A program made the position numbers and the translations under genes. Under the pieces are notes generated by a model. That model did no database searches, was not told where the DNA came from, and saw only the letters and a list, made by a program, of their open reading frames with translations. DNA of 37,803 nt from an uncultured Thermoguttaceae bacterium (GTDB lineage: Bacteria; Planctomycetota; Planctomycetia; Pirellulales; Thermoguttaceae): positions 1 to 37,803 of the forward strand of contig CALIRO010000022.1 in assembly GCA_938042245.1 (NCBI GenBank), written 5' to 3'. Every line of letters starts with the position of its first letter. The first letter of the stretch is position 1. Of this stretch, positions 1 through 7,713 are shown one piece after another.

Positions 1-631
1 CCACCCCAGCACCAGCACCGCCACCAGCACTGCCCCAACCCCTCTACTCCCAAGCCCCCAGAATGCCTTGGTAAGAGGAGTTCCTCTGGGATGGCCCGAA
101 AAACCCTTGTCAAAACGCTCACCAAACCAGTACTTCATGGGCTCTCTCCTTTACACACTAGGACCTTGATCGAAGACGAAATGGCGCTGGAGGCCAGATT
201 TTTGGACAGCTTTTGCCCATGCCAAGCTCCTCCGTCCAGAAGACTGTCCCCTCAGCGCCTTCCTGGGAAACCTGCTCAAGAAAACCTTTTGCGGGCACCA
301 TAGGGCTGCCCCCCAAGCAGTAGATGCCGATTGGCTTTTTTGGTTAACCAAAGAACTTTGGCCTAACCAGACAACTCCTCTCCTTGGTATTGCTGGGTTC
401 TGAGCCGGCCTGTGAGAAAGCCCACCGGCGCTGAAGCCGGGAACCCTATTTTTTTGTATAAGCTCTTCTCCGTAAAGGATCAATATCCTCCCCTATCGGA
501 GGATAGCCAAAGCCCCCGGCCAGCACGAAGACCATCCGCGCCTCTCTCTACAGGAATCCCTTTTATAGGGAGTGTTTTATAGGCAGTGAGAGAGAGTTCC
601 TTTTATATAAAGACGGTTTTTTGAGGGGGGA

Positions 632-666
632 TTTTGCGCTGTCGGCAGGCAAACCGGTCTTGCTGG
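632..666 (+). repeat. Direct repeat copy 1 (35 bp)
   Basis: This copy matches 705-739 over 35 bp with three mismatches. Its core is GCAAACCGGTCTTGCTGG. The copies are 73 bp apart, just left of the IS5-family element. No gene is associated with either copy, and the function is unknown. Confidence 0.7.
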
Positions 667-704
667 CCTGCTCAATCGGACGAACACCGACTAAACCTCC
701 CAAG

Positions 705-739
705 CTTTGCGCTGTGGGCGGGCAAACCGGTCTTGCTGG
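705..739 (+). repeat. Direct repeat copy 2 (35 bp)
   Basis: This is the second copy of the 632-666 repeat. The differences lie at the first base and in the GTCGGCAGG versus GTGGGCGGG segment. It ends 49 bp before the left end of the IS element. Confidence 0.7.
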
Positions 740-788
740 AGCCAGGGTCTTTTCTTAGGAGGGTTTTTTGAAAAGGTGTTTACGCTGA

Positions 789-1789
789 GAGGCTGTCCCG
801 AAATTATTTTTCGAGCTTAGCTAGGCGGCGGAGCATCAGGGCAATCATGGCCACCTGGATCATTTGTTTTACTGGTTCGGGGGTTTGGTTCGTAGTCTTT
901 AGCCAACCGACGCTGCATCCTCAGCCAGGCAAAGGTCCTTTCGAGAATCCATCGTTTCGGCAAAACCACAAACTCGCCCCCACGGACCGGCCGAAGCACC
1001 GTCTGGAGCACCCAGCCAAACGCCCTCCAGACCCGCTGCACCAGCTCGCAACGTTTCTAGGCCACATCAGCAAAAGTCGTTCTCACTCGGGGGCAGCTGT
1101 TGCCCAGGCACGCCGCCCGGAGGACGTTGATAGGCCAGCTCGGCAACAATCTTTTTCAACCGAGGACAGATGCCTTGCCGTTGTTTGAACACGCCCCAGA
1201 CCCCGTCTTGATCCTGGATGTCGGCCGCATGGACCACCACCGCCCAGACCAAGCCCAGCGTATCCACGGCCAAGTGCCGTTTGCGTCCCTTGACCTTCTT
1301 GGCCGCGTCGTAAGTGCTTTCCGGTCCGCCTACTTGCGTCGTCGGCACCGACTGCCTGTCGATGATCCCCACGCTGGGCGTTGGCTGCCCAGCTTCGGGA
1401 GGCCGAACCATCCTTCGCAGTCGGTCCTCTAGGTGCTTCCATATCCCATCCGGTCACCATTGCCAAAACACGTTATCCACCGTCTTCCAACGCGGAAAAT
1501 CCTTCGGCAAGGCCCGCCACGGACAACCCGCAGGCAGCACATACAAAATCGCAAGGATGATCGCTCGCCGAGTGATAGGTTTCCTCCCCCGTTTGGGGGG
1601 CTGCGGGATCAGCGGTTTCCCAATCTCCCATTGCTCATCCGTCAAATTAGTAGGATAATCCGGATAATCTTTTTCCTTCATGGTACACCTCCGTCTTCCT
1701 TGATAGAGATCGTCCTTCCGGGACCACCCCGGAAAAAAACCTCTGGAGGTGTACCATTTTTTTGTGAAATTCAATTTCAGGACAGCCTC
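789..1789 (-). mobile_element. Decayed IS5-family insertion sequence (IS1031-like)
   Basis: The element is 1001 bp. Its terminal inverted repeats are imperfect, 24 bp with 20 matches (789-812 and 1766-1789). The outer ten bases, GAGGCTGTCC, are perfect at both ends. The trinucleotide TGA flanks it on both sides (786-788 and 1790-1792), which fits a 3-bp TNA target duplication as known for the IS1031 subgroup. The single transposase gene inside is on the minus strand and broken in several places. The element therefore cannot make its own transposase, although the ends could still be mobilised by an intact copy elsewhere. The subgroup assignment rests on end sequence, length and target duplication, and is an inference. 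Confidence 0.85.
804..1681 (-). pseudogene. IS5-family transposase pseudogene (DDE type)
   Basis: The start is the ATG at 1681-1679. The N-terminal part is typical of the family: LTDEQWEIGKPLIPQP, then RAIILAILYVLPAGCPWRALP. An in-frame TGA at 1456-1454 interrupts the gene where relatives usually have an arginine after a tryptophan. The same frame continues through GIIDRQSVPTT, which holds the first catalytic Asp region, and AVDTLGLV down to about 1067. The frame then shifts, with a further TAG at 1059-1057. The third part carries [16 protein letters not shown], which holds the catalytic Glu region, and RRLAKDYE. Another shift near 870 restores the expected C-terminus, [17 protein letters not shown], ending at TAA 806-804 inside the inverted repeat. 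At least two stops and two frameshifts make it non-functional. Confidence 0.9.
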
Positions 1790-1792
1790 TGA

Positions 1793-2151
1793 GAACAAAA
1801 CCAACTGTCATCTAGGGCACTGCCTTCGTATAGCCTGGCTGCCGGGCAAGCGGGAATTCCGGCTGCGATGAACTTGCTCTTTTGGCCTTACTGGCAAAGC
1901 CCTTCTGGACAGGCGCTTGCGCGGGAATGACATTCAATTAAAGTTCCTTTTCCCCTGGTGGGAGAGGGTTAGGGGGGAATGCGGGCGGGACGGCTGCGCT
2001 CCAGGCGCCTTTGCCGGGAAGCGACTTTTGCAGAGCACTGGCATTCTCTGGCCCCTTTGCCCACCGCAAGAATCTAGTCAAAATAAAGGCATGCGGCCAA
2101 ACTCCCTCCCTGCCTCCTAGCGGATGCCTTTTGTTTTATAAAGGGAAAGCC
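1793..2151. other. Intergenic region upstream of eda
   Basis: I see no gene in this stretch of about 360 bases. It contains a dispersed palindromic-type element: GTCAT at 1807-1811, CAAGCGGGAATTCC near 1847, and CGCTTGCGCGGGAATGAC at 1914-1931. The last segment resembles elements at 4932-5004 and 16464-16485. The final 50 bases must hold the eda leader. I found no convincing promoter hexamers. Confidence 0.5.
1807..1931. repeat. Dispersed GTCAT...ATGAC palindromic-type repeat
   Basis: The stretch is bounded by GTCAT (1807-1811) and ATGAC (1927-1931). Its right part, CGCTTGCGCGGGAATGAC, is shared in form with repeats at 4983-5004 and 16464-16485. It is similar in style to short GTCATTCCCGC-type intergenic repeats that are common in bacterial genomes. 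The exact boundaries are uncertain. Confidence 0.5.
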
Positions 2152-2817
2152 ATGGTTTCCCAAGAAGTGGTTTTTGAGCGGATCAGCCGATATGGCGTCG
2201 TGCCGGTGATTGCGTTGGAGTCAGCGGATTGGGCCCTGATGCTTGCCGATGCCCTTTGGGAAGGGGGGCTACCGATTGTCGAGATCACCTTTCGGACTGA
2301 GGCGGCGGCCGAAGCGATCCGGCGGATTGTGCAGCATCGGCCCGAAATGCTGGTGGGCGCTGGCACGCTGCTTCGGCCAGAGCAGGTCGATGCAGCCCGA
2401 GCCAGCGGGGCACAATTCGGCGTGGCCCCAGGCCTGAATCCTCAGGTTGTTCGCCGGGCGAAGGAACTGAAAATGCCCTTTTTGCCTGGGGTGGCCACGG
2501 CCAGCGAAATCGAACAGGCCCTGAGCCTGGGGTGCCAATGGGTGAAATACTTCCCAGCCGAGGCGATGGGCGGCGTGAAAATGTTGCAGGCCCTCTGGGG
2601 ACCGTTCGCCCATACGGGCCTTCGGTTTGTGCCCACCGGGGGCGTCAGCGAGGCCAACCTGGCCCAGTATATCAGCTTGCGTTGTGTGGCTGCCGTGGGC
2701 GGCACGTGGATTGCCAAATCGGACGACATTGCCGCGGGCCGATGGACAGAAATTACCCAGCGGTGCCAAAACGCCTTGCTTCTGGTGGCCCAGGCCCGTT
2801 CCAACGCCGGCCGTTAG
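2152..2817 (+). CDS. eda: KDPG/KHG aldolase
   Basis: The product (221 aa) is a class I aldolase. It cleaves 2-keto-3-deoxy-6-phosphogluconate to pyruvate and glyceraldehyde-3-phosphate in the cytosol; some relatives act on KDPGal or KHG. The length is normal for the family. The sequence shows the KDPG-aldolase pattern: PVIALE (18-23), the catalytic glutamate E44 in VEITFRT, the phosphate/substrate loop VGAGT, and the Schiff-base lysine K132 in WVKYFPAEA. FVPTGGV near the end is the phosphate-binding segment. The open frame extends upstream to 2011, but ATG 2152 is preferred because an AAGGGAAAG ribosome binding site precedes it and homology begins there. hypE follows after only 39 bases on the same strand, so co-transcription is likely. 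No edd or KDG kinase gene is in the window, so the substrate could instead be KDPGal. Confidence 0.93.
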   Translation: MVSQEVVFERISRYGVVPVIALESADWALMLADALWEGGLPIVEITFRTEAAAEAIRRIVQHRPEMLVGAGTLLRPEQVDAARASGAQFGVAPGLNPQVVRRAKELKMPFLPGVATASEIEQALSLGCQWVKYFPAEAMGGVKMLQALWGPFAHTGLRFVPTGGVSEANLAQYISLRCVAAVGGTWIAKSDDIAAGRWTEITQRCQNALLLVAQARSNAGR

Positions 2818-2856
2818 CCCCCGCTTGAAGTCCTTAAGTTGCATGGGAGCAACAGT

Positions 2857-3972
2857 ATGACTGACAAGGCCGAAATGGCGTTTTCCTGTCCGTTGCCGAT
2901 GGCCGACTATGACCGGGTGCAGTTGGCCCATGGAGGGGGCGGACGCCTAATGCGCCAGCTCTTGGAAGGATTGTTTCTGCCTGCTTTTGGCATCGGCAAG
3001 CCGACGGCGAGCCCGCCCCAGGCAGATCCTACCTCGAAACCGGCTTTCCGTGTGGTTGCAGGTCCGGCCCATGATAGTGCGCTTGTGCAGCTTGGCGACG
3101 GCCAGCGTTTGGCTTTTACTACGGACTCTTTTGTGGTGAGTCCGCTTTTTTTCCCTGGGGGCGATATTGGCCGATTGGCCGTCTTCGGCACCGTCAACGA
3201 TCTGGCCATGGCCGGGGCAAGGCCCTTGTGGCTTAGTGCCGGCTTTATCCTGGAAGAGGGCCTGCCGATGGAGACCCTGCGGCAGGTGGTGGCTTCCATG
3301 CAGGCGGCGGCTCAGGAGGCAAAGGTACAAATTATAACTGGTGATACTAAGGTCGTTGATCGCGGTAAGGGGGACGGCCTTTTCATCAATACGGCTGGCA
3401 TCGGACTTGTGCCGCCTGGCGTGGAAATTAGCCCAGCCCGGGTGCAGCCGGGCGATGTGATCCTAGTAAGCGGCGATCTGGGCCGACATGGCATTGCCAT
3501 CCTCTCGGTCCGAGAAGGTCTGGAGCTAGAGGGCGTTTTGCCGAGCGACTGCGCCCCGCTAGCTGATCTGGTCGAGGCACTCTGGGCTCTGGGGCCGCTG
3601 TTGCACTGCCTGCGGGATTTAACGCGCGGCGGGCTTGCCGCTGCGGTAAACGAAATTGCCCTAGACGCCCATGTGGGCATCGACTTGGAGGAGTCGGCTA
3701 TTCCCGTCTCGGAGCCGGTGATGGGCGCTTGTGAACTGCTGGGCCTGGATCCGCTGTACGTGGCCAATGAAGGTCGGCTGATTGCCTTTGTGGCGCCGGA
3801 AGCGGCGGAGAGGGCTTTAGAAATCCTGGAGGGCCATCCGGCTGCCTGCCAACCAGCCCGGATCGGCCAAGTAACCAGCGAGCATCCTGGGGTGGTGCAA
3901 CTTCGTACCCTGCTCGGCAGCAGCCGACTGGTGGACCTACCGGCCGGCCAACTGCTGCCAAGAATATGCTAA
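2857..3972 (+). CDS. hypE: Hydrogenase maturation factor HypE
   Basis: The product (371 aa) is related to PurM/SelD kinases. In the known pathway, HypF carbamoylates the C-terminal Cys of HypE, and HypE then uses ATP to dehydrate it to a thiocyanate. This supplies the cyanide ligands of the [NiFe]-hydrogenase iron via HypCD. Visible hallmarks are the N-terminal YDRVQLAHGGGGRLM, FTTDSFVVSP, GTVNDLAMAGARP, IITGDTKVV, a DLTRGGLA segment, and the terminal PRIC with Cys371 as last residue. ATG 2857 is chosen over the upstream TTG 2839 because GGGAG (2845-2849) sits 7 bases before it. The protein is slightly longer than typical (about 335-350 aa), with an insertion near residues 45-65. No hypA, B, C, D, F or hydrogenase subunit gene is in this window, so it is an orphan at this locus. 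Confidence 0.95.
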   Translation: MTDKAEMAFSCPLPMADYDRVQLAHGGGGRLMRQLLEGLFLPAFGIGKPTASPPQADPTSKPAFRVVAGPAHDSALVQLGDGQRLAFTTDSFVVSPLFFPGGDIGRLAVFGTVNDLAMAGARPLWLSAGFILEEGLPMETLRQVVASMQAAAQEAKVQIITGDTKVVDRGKGDGLFINTAGIGLVPPGVEISPARVQPGDVILVSGDLGRHGIAILSVREGLELEGVLPSDCAPLADLVEALWALGPLLHCLRDLTRGGLAAAVNEIALDAHVGIDLEESAIPVSEPVMGACELLGLDPLYVANEGRLIAFVAPEAAERALEILEGHPAACQPARIGQVTSEHPGVVQLRTLLGSSRLVDLPAGQLLPRIC

Positions 3973-4009
3973 AAAATGTTCCCCTAGATCGCCTGGCCAG
4001 CCAGGGGAA
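3971..4009 (-). terminator. Rho-independent terminator of the SGNH hydrolase gene
   Basis: On the minus strand a stem TTCCCCT/AGGGGAA (4009-4003 paired with 3985-3979) is followed by CATTTTTTAG. The T-run is the complement of the A-run at 3971-3976, which overlaps the stop codon of hypE. The hairpin would also form at the end of the hypE transcript, but there is no T-run on that side. Confidence 0.65.
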
Positions 4010-4034
4010 TAGCCTGGACCTAGCAGATGCCTCT

Positions 4035-4823
4035 TTAAGGCTGAAGCTTTAAATGCGGACGTAGCAGATCGGACCAGATCTGATAGCCTGCTTGGCTGAG
4101 ATGAAGGCCATCGTTGTCCAGGAGGTCTTTTTTGGGCAGGCCGTCCGGGCCGAGCATAGCCTGCTGGATATCGACGACGATGAGGCGATCGTCTTTGGCC
4201 GCCCGATCCTGGATCAGCCGGTTCGCCTGCCGGATTTTGTCGATCAGGCGCCAACGGGCCAAGCTGGGTTTAATGGTGATGTAGATGATGCGAGTTGTAG
4301 GCAGGGCGGCATGAACCTTCCTGACAAAGGCTTCATAATCGGCGGCCACCTGCTCCGGGCTCTTGCCGGCCGCCAAATCGTTATCGCCTGCATAAAGAAC
4401 AATAATCTTCGGCTTATAAGGCAGGACGATTCGATCGGCAAAATAGACCACATCGGCCAATTGCGAGCCGCCAAAACCCCGGTTGAGCACCGGCAAATCG
4501 GGGAAAAATTTTCCCAGGTCCCAGCGCACTATACTGGAACTGCCGACAAACAGGATGCCGCCCGGTTGAGGGGGAGCCTGGCGATCCTGCTGTTCAAATT
4601 TTCTGATATGCTCCTCCCAGCGGTTGACGTGCTTGGCAGGGGTGGTCTTGGAGGGGAGCGTCTGGGCGGACCAAGCCAGCCTCTGCCATTCCGGCGCCCA
4701 GCACCAAATAACGCCTCCCCAAAGCCCCAGGAAGATAGCGGCCGTTTGGACGAGGAACATTGCTAGGCCTCTAGCAGCCGCCCCCCGAGAAACCTTCCAG
4801 GATGAAAATAAAAATTTATTCAT
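4035..4823 (-). CDS. Membrane-anchored SGNH/GDSL hydrolase
   Basis: The product (262 aa) is an SGNH-fold esterase/lipase-type hydrolase. An N-terminal hydrophobic segment (about residues 17-40, AMFLVQTAAIFLGLWGG) should anchor or export it. The four SGNH blocks are visible. Block I is FVGSSSIVRW with the nucleophile Ser; Asp of the usual GDS is replaced by Ser. Block II is NRGFGGSQLADV (Gly). Block III is YAGDNDLAAG (GxND). Block V is DGLHLS (Asp and His). The open frame continues upstream to 5189, but those 122 codons run through a dispersed intergenic repeat. ATG 4823 is preceded by AAGGCGGAGAG and starts at the signal or anchor sequence. The substrate cannot be told from sequence; carbohydrate esters are plausible because secreted sugar-active proteins are frequent nearby. 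Confidence 0.9.
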   Translation of the reverse strand: MNKFLFSSWKVSRGAAARGLAMFLVQTAAIFLGLWGGVIWCWAPEWQRLAWSAQTLPSKTTPAKHVNRWEEHIRKFEQQDRQAPPQPGGILFVGSSSIVRWDLGKFFPDLPVLNRGFGGSQLADVVYFADRIVLPYKPKIIVLYAGDNDLAAGKSPEQVAADYEAFVRKVHAALPTTRIIYITIKPSLARWRLIDKIRQANRLIQDRAAKDDRLIVVDIQQAMLGPDGLPKKDLLDNDGLHLSQAGYQIWSDLLRPHLKLQP

Positions 4824-5578
4824 TAGTCTCTCCGCCTTTCCAAATGGACAATCAAAAACACCTCTATCCGCTAGGTTTTCCAAAGAACGCTTCGAATCTA
4901 TAACCATTCCGCTGAATGGAGCATCTTTCTTGTCATCCTTGCGAAAGGACAGGATCCAACAACACCCGCCTCCACATCTGGATTTCCGCTTGCGGGGGAA
5001 TGACCCGATGCGGTTGGTCGCAAAAAACAGCAAACTCACTCCCAACAGCTGAAATGTTACAGGATTCTCTTTGTTTTGGGTAGGAGGCAGGCAGGTTGAC
5101 GAGTTCCTGGAATTTTGTAAGCCCAATGTTAACACCCGGTTAAGAAATTGTTGGGTGGGCGGGGGGAGGAAACTTCCCTTAGGCCACATTTCGTAGCTGT
5201 TTTCATTACCGATAGTTATGCATAGGGATATTTTTGTTCATATCATTTTAAAATCCCGTCTTGCAATAGATTAGGCAATCGCCCTTCCGAGGCGGCCTCA
5301 AAATTGGCAAAACTGGAGCCTAAAGGCTCTCACAAAACCCCCTTTTCTCCCTGTCTGTGCCTGGTCCAGGGGCTAGCGAAGCCTTGGGAGGTTTCTTTTG
5401 TGTTAGAGTCTCTAAATACCAAACGCCGAGCTTGAAGAAGGCGCAACATCAAGGGGGTATAGCGGCTGAATGAAATACCCTGGCCTCCTTGGGAAACCAT
5501 TGAATCCGGTCCCCCTTGCCTATGCTAGATAGCTGAGAGAACATAGATTTTGGAGCGGCATGGGCCTGGGAGAATGGT
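4824..5578. other. Divergent intergenic region, repeat plus unresolved regulatory DNA
   Basis: No gene is supported in these 755 bases. Positions 4932-5004 hold a dispersed GTCAT...ATGAC repeat. The A/T-rich stretch 5220-5280 probably contains promoter elements for one or both divergent genes, but I cannot point to well-spaced hexamers. The open frame on the minus strand across 4824-5189 looks accidental, because it translates the repeat. Confidence 0.5.
4932..5004. repeat. Dispersed GTCAT...ATGAC palindromic repeat
   Basis: This 73-bp unit has inverted ends: GTCATCCTTGCGAAAGGA at the left and TTCCGCTTGCGGGGGAATGAC at the right. The right end is nearly the same as 1914-1931 and 16464-16485. 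It resembles the abundant GTCATTCCCGC-type intergenic repeats of many bacteria. Confidence 0.6.
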
Positions 5579-7543
5579 ATGGCAGCAAGTCCTTTTGATT
5601 CTCAAACGTCTGGGGGGACACGCAGTGGGGAGGATTTTGCCAGCAGGGTTTCCTGGCTGGTGCGGGAGATTTGGGAACAGGCAGGCCGACTGCAGGATGG
5701 GGAAGAGTATCTAGCGCGGATGCTGCCGCGATTGGCCGGAATAGTGGGTGGGGAGTTTTTGGCTTTGGCGGTGGCCCAGCAGGGCCGGTGGGAGGTAGCC
5801 GCTCGCAGCGGCCTAGCCCGCCTGTTGCCAGAACCGCTGCTTGGGGCCGCTTTAGACCAGGAACAGGCGCAGACGGATGGCCAGCACTGGCTGGCTGTGC
5901 CGTTGGCCACTCGGCAGGCGCCGGTGGCGGCTTTGGCCTGTTATTTTGCTCACGCAGTGCCCGGTTGGGCGCAAGCAGTTTTCGAGCAGGTAGGTCCTGC
6001 CTTTTATGAAGCCTGGCGCCGGGTGTCCATGCTTCAGCAGGCTCTTCAACGAGCCGCTCGGTTGCAAGCGCTGTTGCAGATTGCCACCCGGTGGAATCAG
6101 ACCCAAGAATTGGAGACCTTGCTGGTGCAGATGGCCGAGGCGGCCACCCGCCTGATGGAATGCGACCGAGCCAGTATTTTTCTGTGGGATCGGGCCAGCC
6201 GGACTCTCGTGGGTCGGCCTGCGCTGGGGATGCCTGGGGGAGAGCTACGGATTCCGGATGATCGGGGGGTGGTGGGGCAGGTGTTGCGCAGCGGTCAGCC
6301 CATCCGGGCCGACGCCCAACGGCATCCCGATTGGATCGACCACCAAGTGGATGCGGCCACTGGCTACCAGACCCGAAGCGTTTTGGCGGTGCCGCTGCGA
6401 AGCCGAACCGGAGAGATCTTCGGCGTCTTTGAACTGCTGAACAAACGTCAGGGTCGATTTACCGCCGAGGATGAGTCGGCCCTGGAAGAATTGGCCCTGC
6501 AGGCGGCTGTGGCGTTAGAAAATGTGCGGGATCGGCAAGAACTGATCTGGGCGCATCGTCGACTGGCCGAAGCTGCCGGGGAAGGCACGGAACTATTAGG
6601 CCAAAGCCCAGCTATTCAGGCCATCCGGGCTAGCATCCAGCGGGTGGCCGAAACGGATTTGCCGGTGCTGATTTTGGGCGAGAACGGCACCGGCAAGGAA
6701 GTGGTGGCCCGGGCCATCCATTTCCATAGCCGACGCCGAGATAAACCGTTCCTGGCCGTCAACTGCGCCGCTATTCCAGACCCTCTGGCCGAGAGCGAAC
6801 TGTTCGGGCATGAAAAAGGTGCCTTTACCGATGCCCACCAGGCCCGAGCGGGCAAGTTTGAACTGGCCGCCGATGGCACCCTGTTTCTGGATGAAATCGG
6901 CGATCTCAGTCCCAATATTCAGGCAAAACTGCTTCGGGTGTTAGAAGAGAAGGTGATTTTCCGGATAGGGGGCAGTCGGCCGATTCCTACCAGGGCCCGA
7001 GTGATTGCGGCAACGAATCAAAACTTAGCGGAATTGGTCCGACGTCGGCAATTTCGGGAGGATCTGTTTTATCGCCTGAATGTGGTCAGTTTGCAACTGC
7101 CGCCGCTGCGGGATCGACCGGGGGATGTGATGCTATTGGCGGAGCATTTTTTGCAGGAGTTTTGTCGGCGGGCGCGTCGGCCGGTGCCTCGGTTTTCAGC
7201 GGAAGCTCGGCAGCGGCTGGAAAGCCACCCTTGGCCGGGAAATGTACGGGAACTGCGGAACCTGATGGAACGGCTTGCCTATTTGGGACCGAGCGATGTG
7301 ATCCAAAGTAGTGATCTGAGTTTGATGCTCTCGCCTAGCCCACGAGAGGCCCTGGCTGTGGAGGCCAATTTGCCCCTGGCGGAGGCCACCGCTCGCTTCC
7401 AGGCCGAGTATATCCGCCGGTGCATTGAACGGGCCGGGGGCAATATGAGCCTGGCCGCCCAGCAACTCGGTCTCCATCGCTCGAACCTTTATCGAAAAAT
7501 GCGCCAACTAGGCATGTTGGACCAACTGAACCGAGCGGAGTAG
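5579..7543 (+). CDS. Sigma-54-dependent activator with GAF domains
   Basis: The product (654 aa) is a bacterial enhancer-binding protein that would remodel sigma-54 RNA polymerase. Residues about 10-150 look like a divergent sensory (GAF-like) region. Residues about 165-320 are a clear GAF domain (MECDRASIFLW, RSVLAVPL, GVFELLNK). The AAA+ domain (about 338-570) shows Walker A GENGTGKE (367-374), Walker B GTLFLDE (433-439), and FREDLFYRLNV. The sigma-54 contact loop reads GAFTDA (414-419) rather than GAFTGA. A Fis-type helix-turn-helix closes the protein (SLAAQQLGLHRSNLYRKM). There is no receiver domain, so control is probably by a ligand or signal at the GAF domains. ATG 5579 follows GGGAG with 7-base spacing. 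Targets are unknown; I found no credible -24/-12 promoter next to it. Confidence 0.93.
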   Translation: MAASPFDSQTSGGTRSGEDFASRVSWLVREIWEQAGRLQDGEEYLARMLPRLAGIVGGEFLALAVAQQGRWEVAARSGLARLLPEPLLGAALDQEQAQTDGQHWLAVPLATRQAPVAALACYFAHAVPGWAQAVFEQVGPAFYEAWRRVSMLQQALQRAARLQALLQIATRWNQTQELETLLVQMAEAATRLMECDRASIFLWDRASRTLVGRPALGMPGGELRIPDDRGVVGQVLRSGQPIRADAQRHPDWIDHQVDAATGYQTRSVLAVPLRSRTGEIFGVFELLNKRQGRFTAEDESALEELALQAAVALENVRDRQELIWAHRRLAEAAGEGTELLGQSPAIQAIRASIQRVAETDLPVLILGENGTGKEVVARAIHFHSRRRDKPFLAVNCAAIPDPLAESELFGHEKGAFTDAHQARAGKFELAADGTLFLDEIGDLSPNIQAKLLRVLEEKVIFRIGGSRPIPTRARVIAATNQNLAELVRRRQFREDLFYRLNVVSLQLPPLRDRPGDVMLLAEHFLQEFCRRARRPVPRFSAEARQRLESHPWPGNVRELRNLMERLAYLGPSDVIQSSDLSLMLSPSPREALAVEANLPLAEATARFQAEYIRRCIERAGGNMSLAAQQLGLHRSNLYRKMRQLGMLDQLNRAE

Positions 7544-7713
7544 AATTCTTCAGCCGTGCCCGGATAGCCCATCGCCCCGGTCCGCACCGCTTCGGCGGCG
7601 AACCGAACTAAGTATTTGCCCTTCCGGAAGCTTCGGGACTCCGGCCAGGGCGCCTCCCTAACAGCCTTCTAGCCCTGTGCAATCCCCATCCAGGAACCAT
7701 TACTCAGGAAAAA

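Larger units (their letters stand above)
1..788. other. Gene-poor left edge, no confident gene
   Basis: I see no convincing intact gene here. The first 45 bases are low-complexity C/A-rich sequence (CCAGCACCAGCACC-like). Short open frames on both strands lack ribosome binding sites and recognisable products. A 35-bp direct repeat lies at 632-666 and 705-739. An A/T-rich stretch around 560-620 contains two CCTTTTATA words. One plus-strand frame (170-402) stays open for 77 codons without a start codon and could be an eroded C-terminus; it is listed as a finding, not as a gene. Confidence 0.6.

Noticed and set aside
2011..2151. Upstream extension of the eda frame
   Set aside because: The extra residues lack homology, and ATG 2152 has a good ribosome binding site and the family N-terminus.
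2701..2714. GGCACGTGGATTGC, a -24/-12-like sigma-54 element
   Set aside because: It is inside the eda coding region and encodes the conserved GGTWIAK-type segment, so chance is more likely.
2839..2856. TTG start for hypE
   Set aside because: ATG 2857 has GGGAG at 7 bases; the TTG has no ribosome binding site.
4880..4910. GCTTCGAATC, a tRNA T-loop-like word
   Set aside because: No acceptor stem or other tRNA arms can be drawn around it.
4824..5189. N-terminal extension of the SGNH hydrolase frame
   Set aside because: It translates an intergenic repeat; ATG 4823 has a ribosome binding site and begins the anchor segment.
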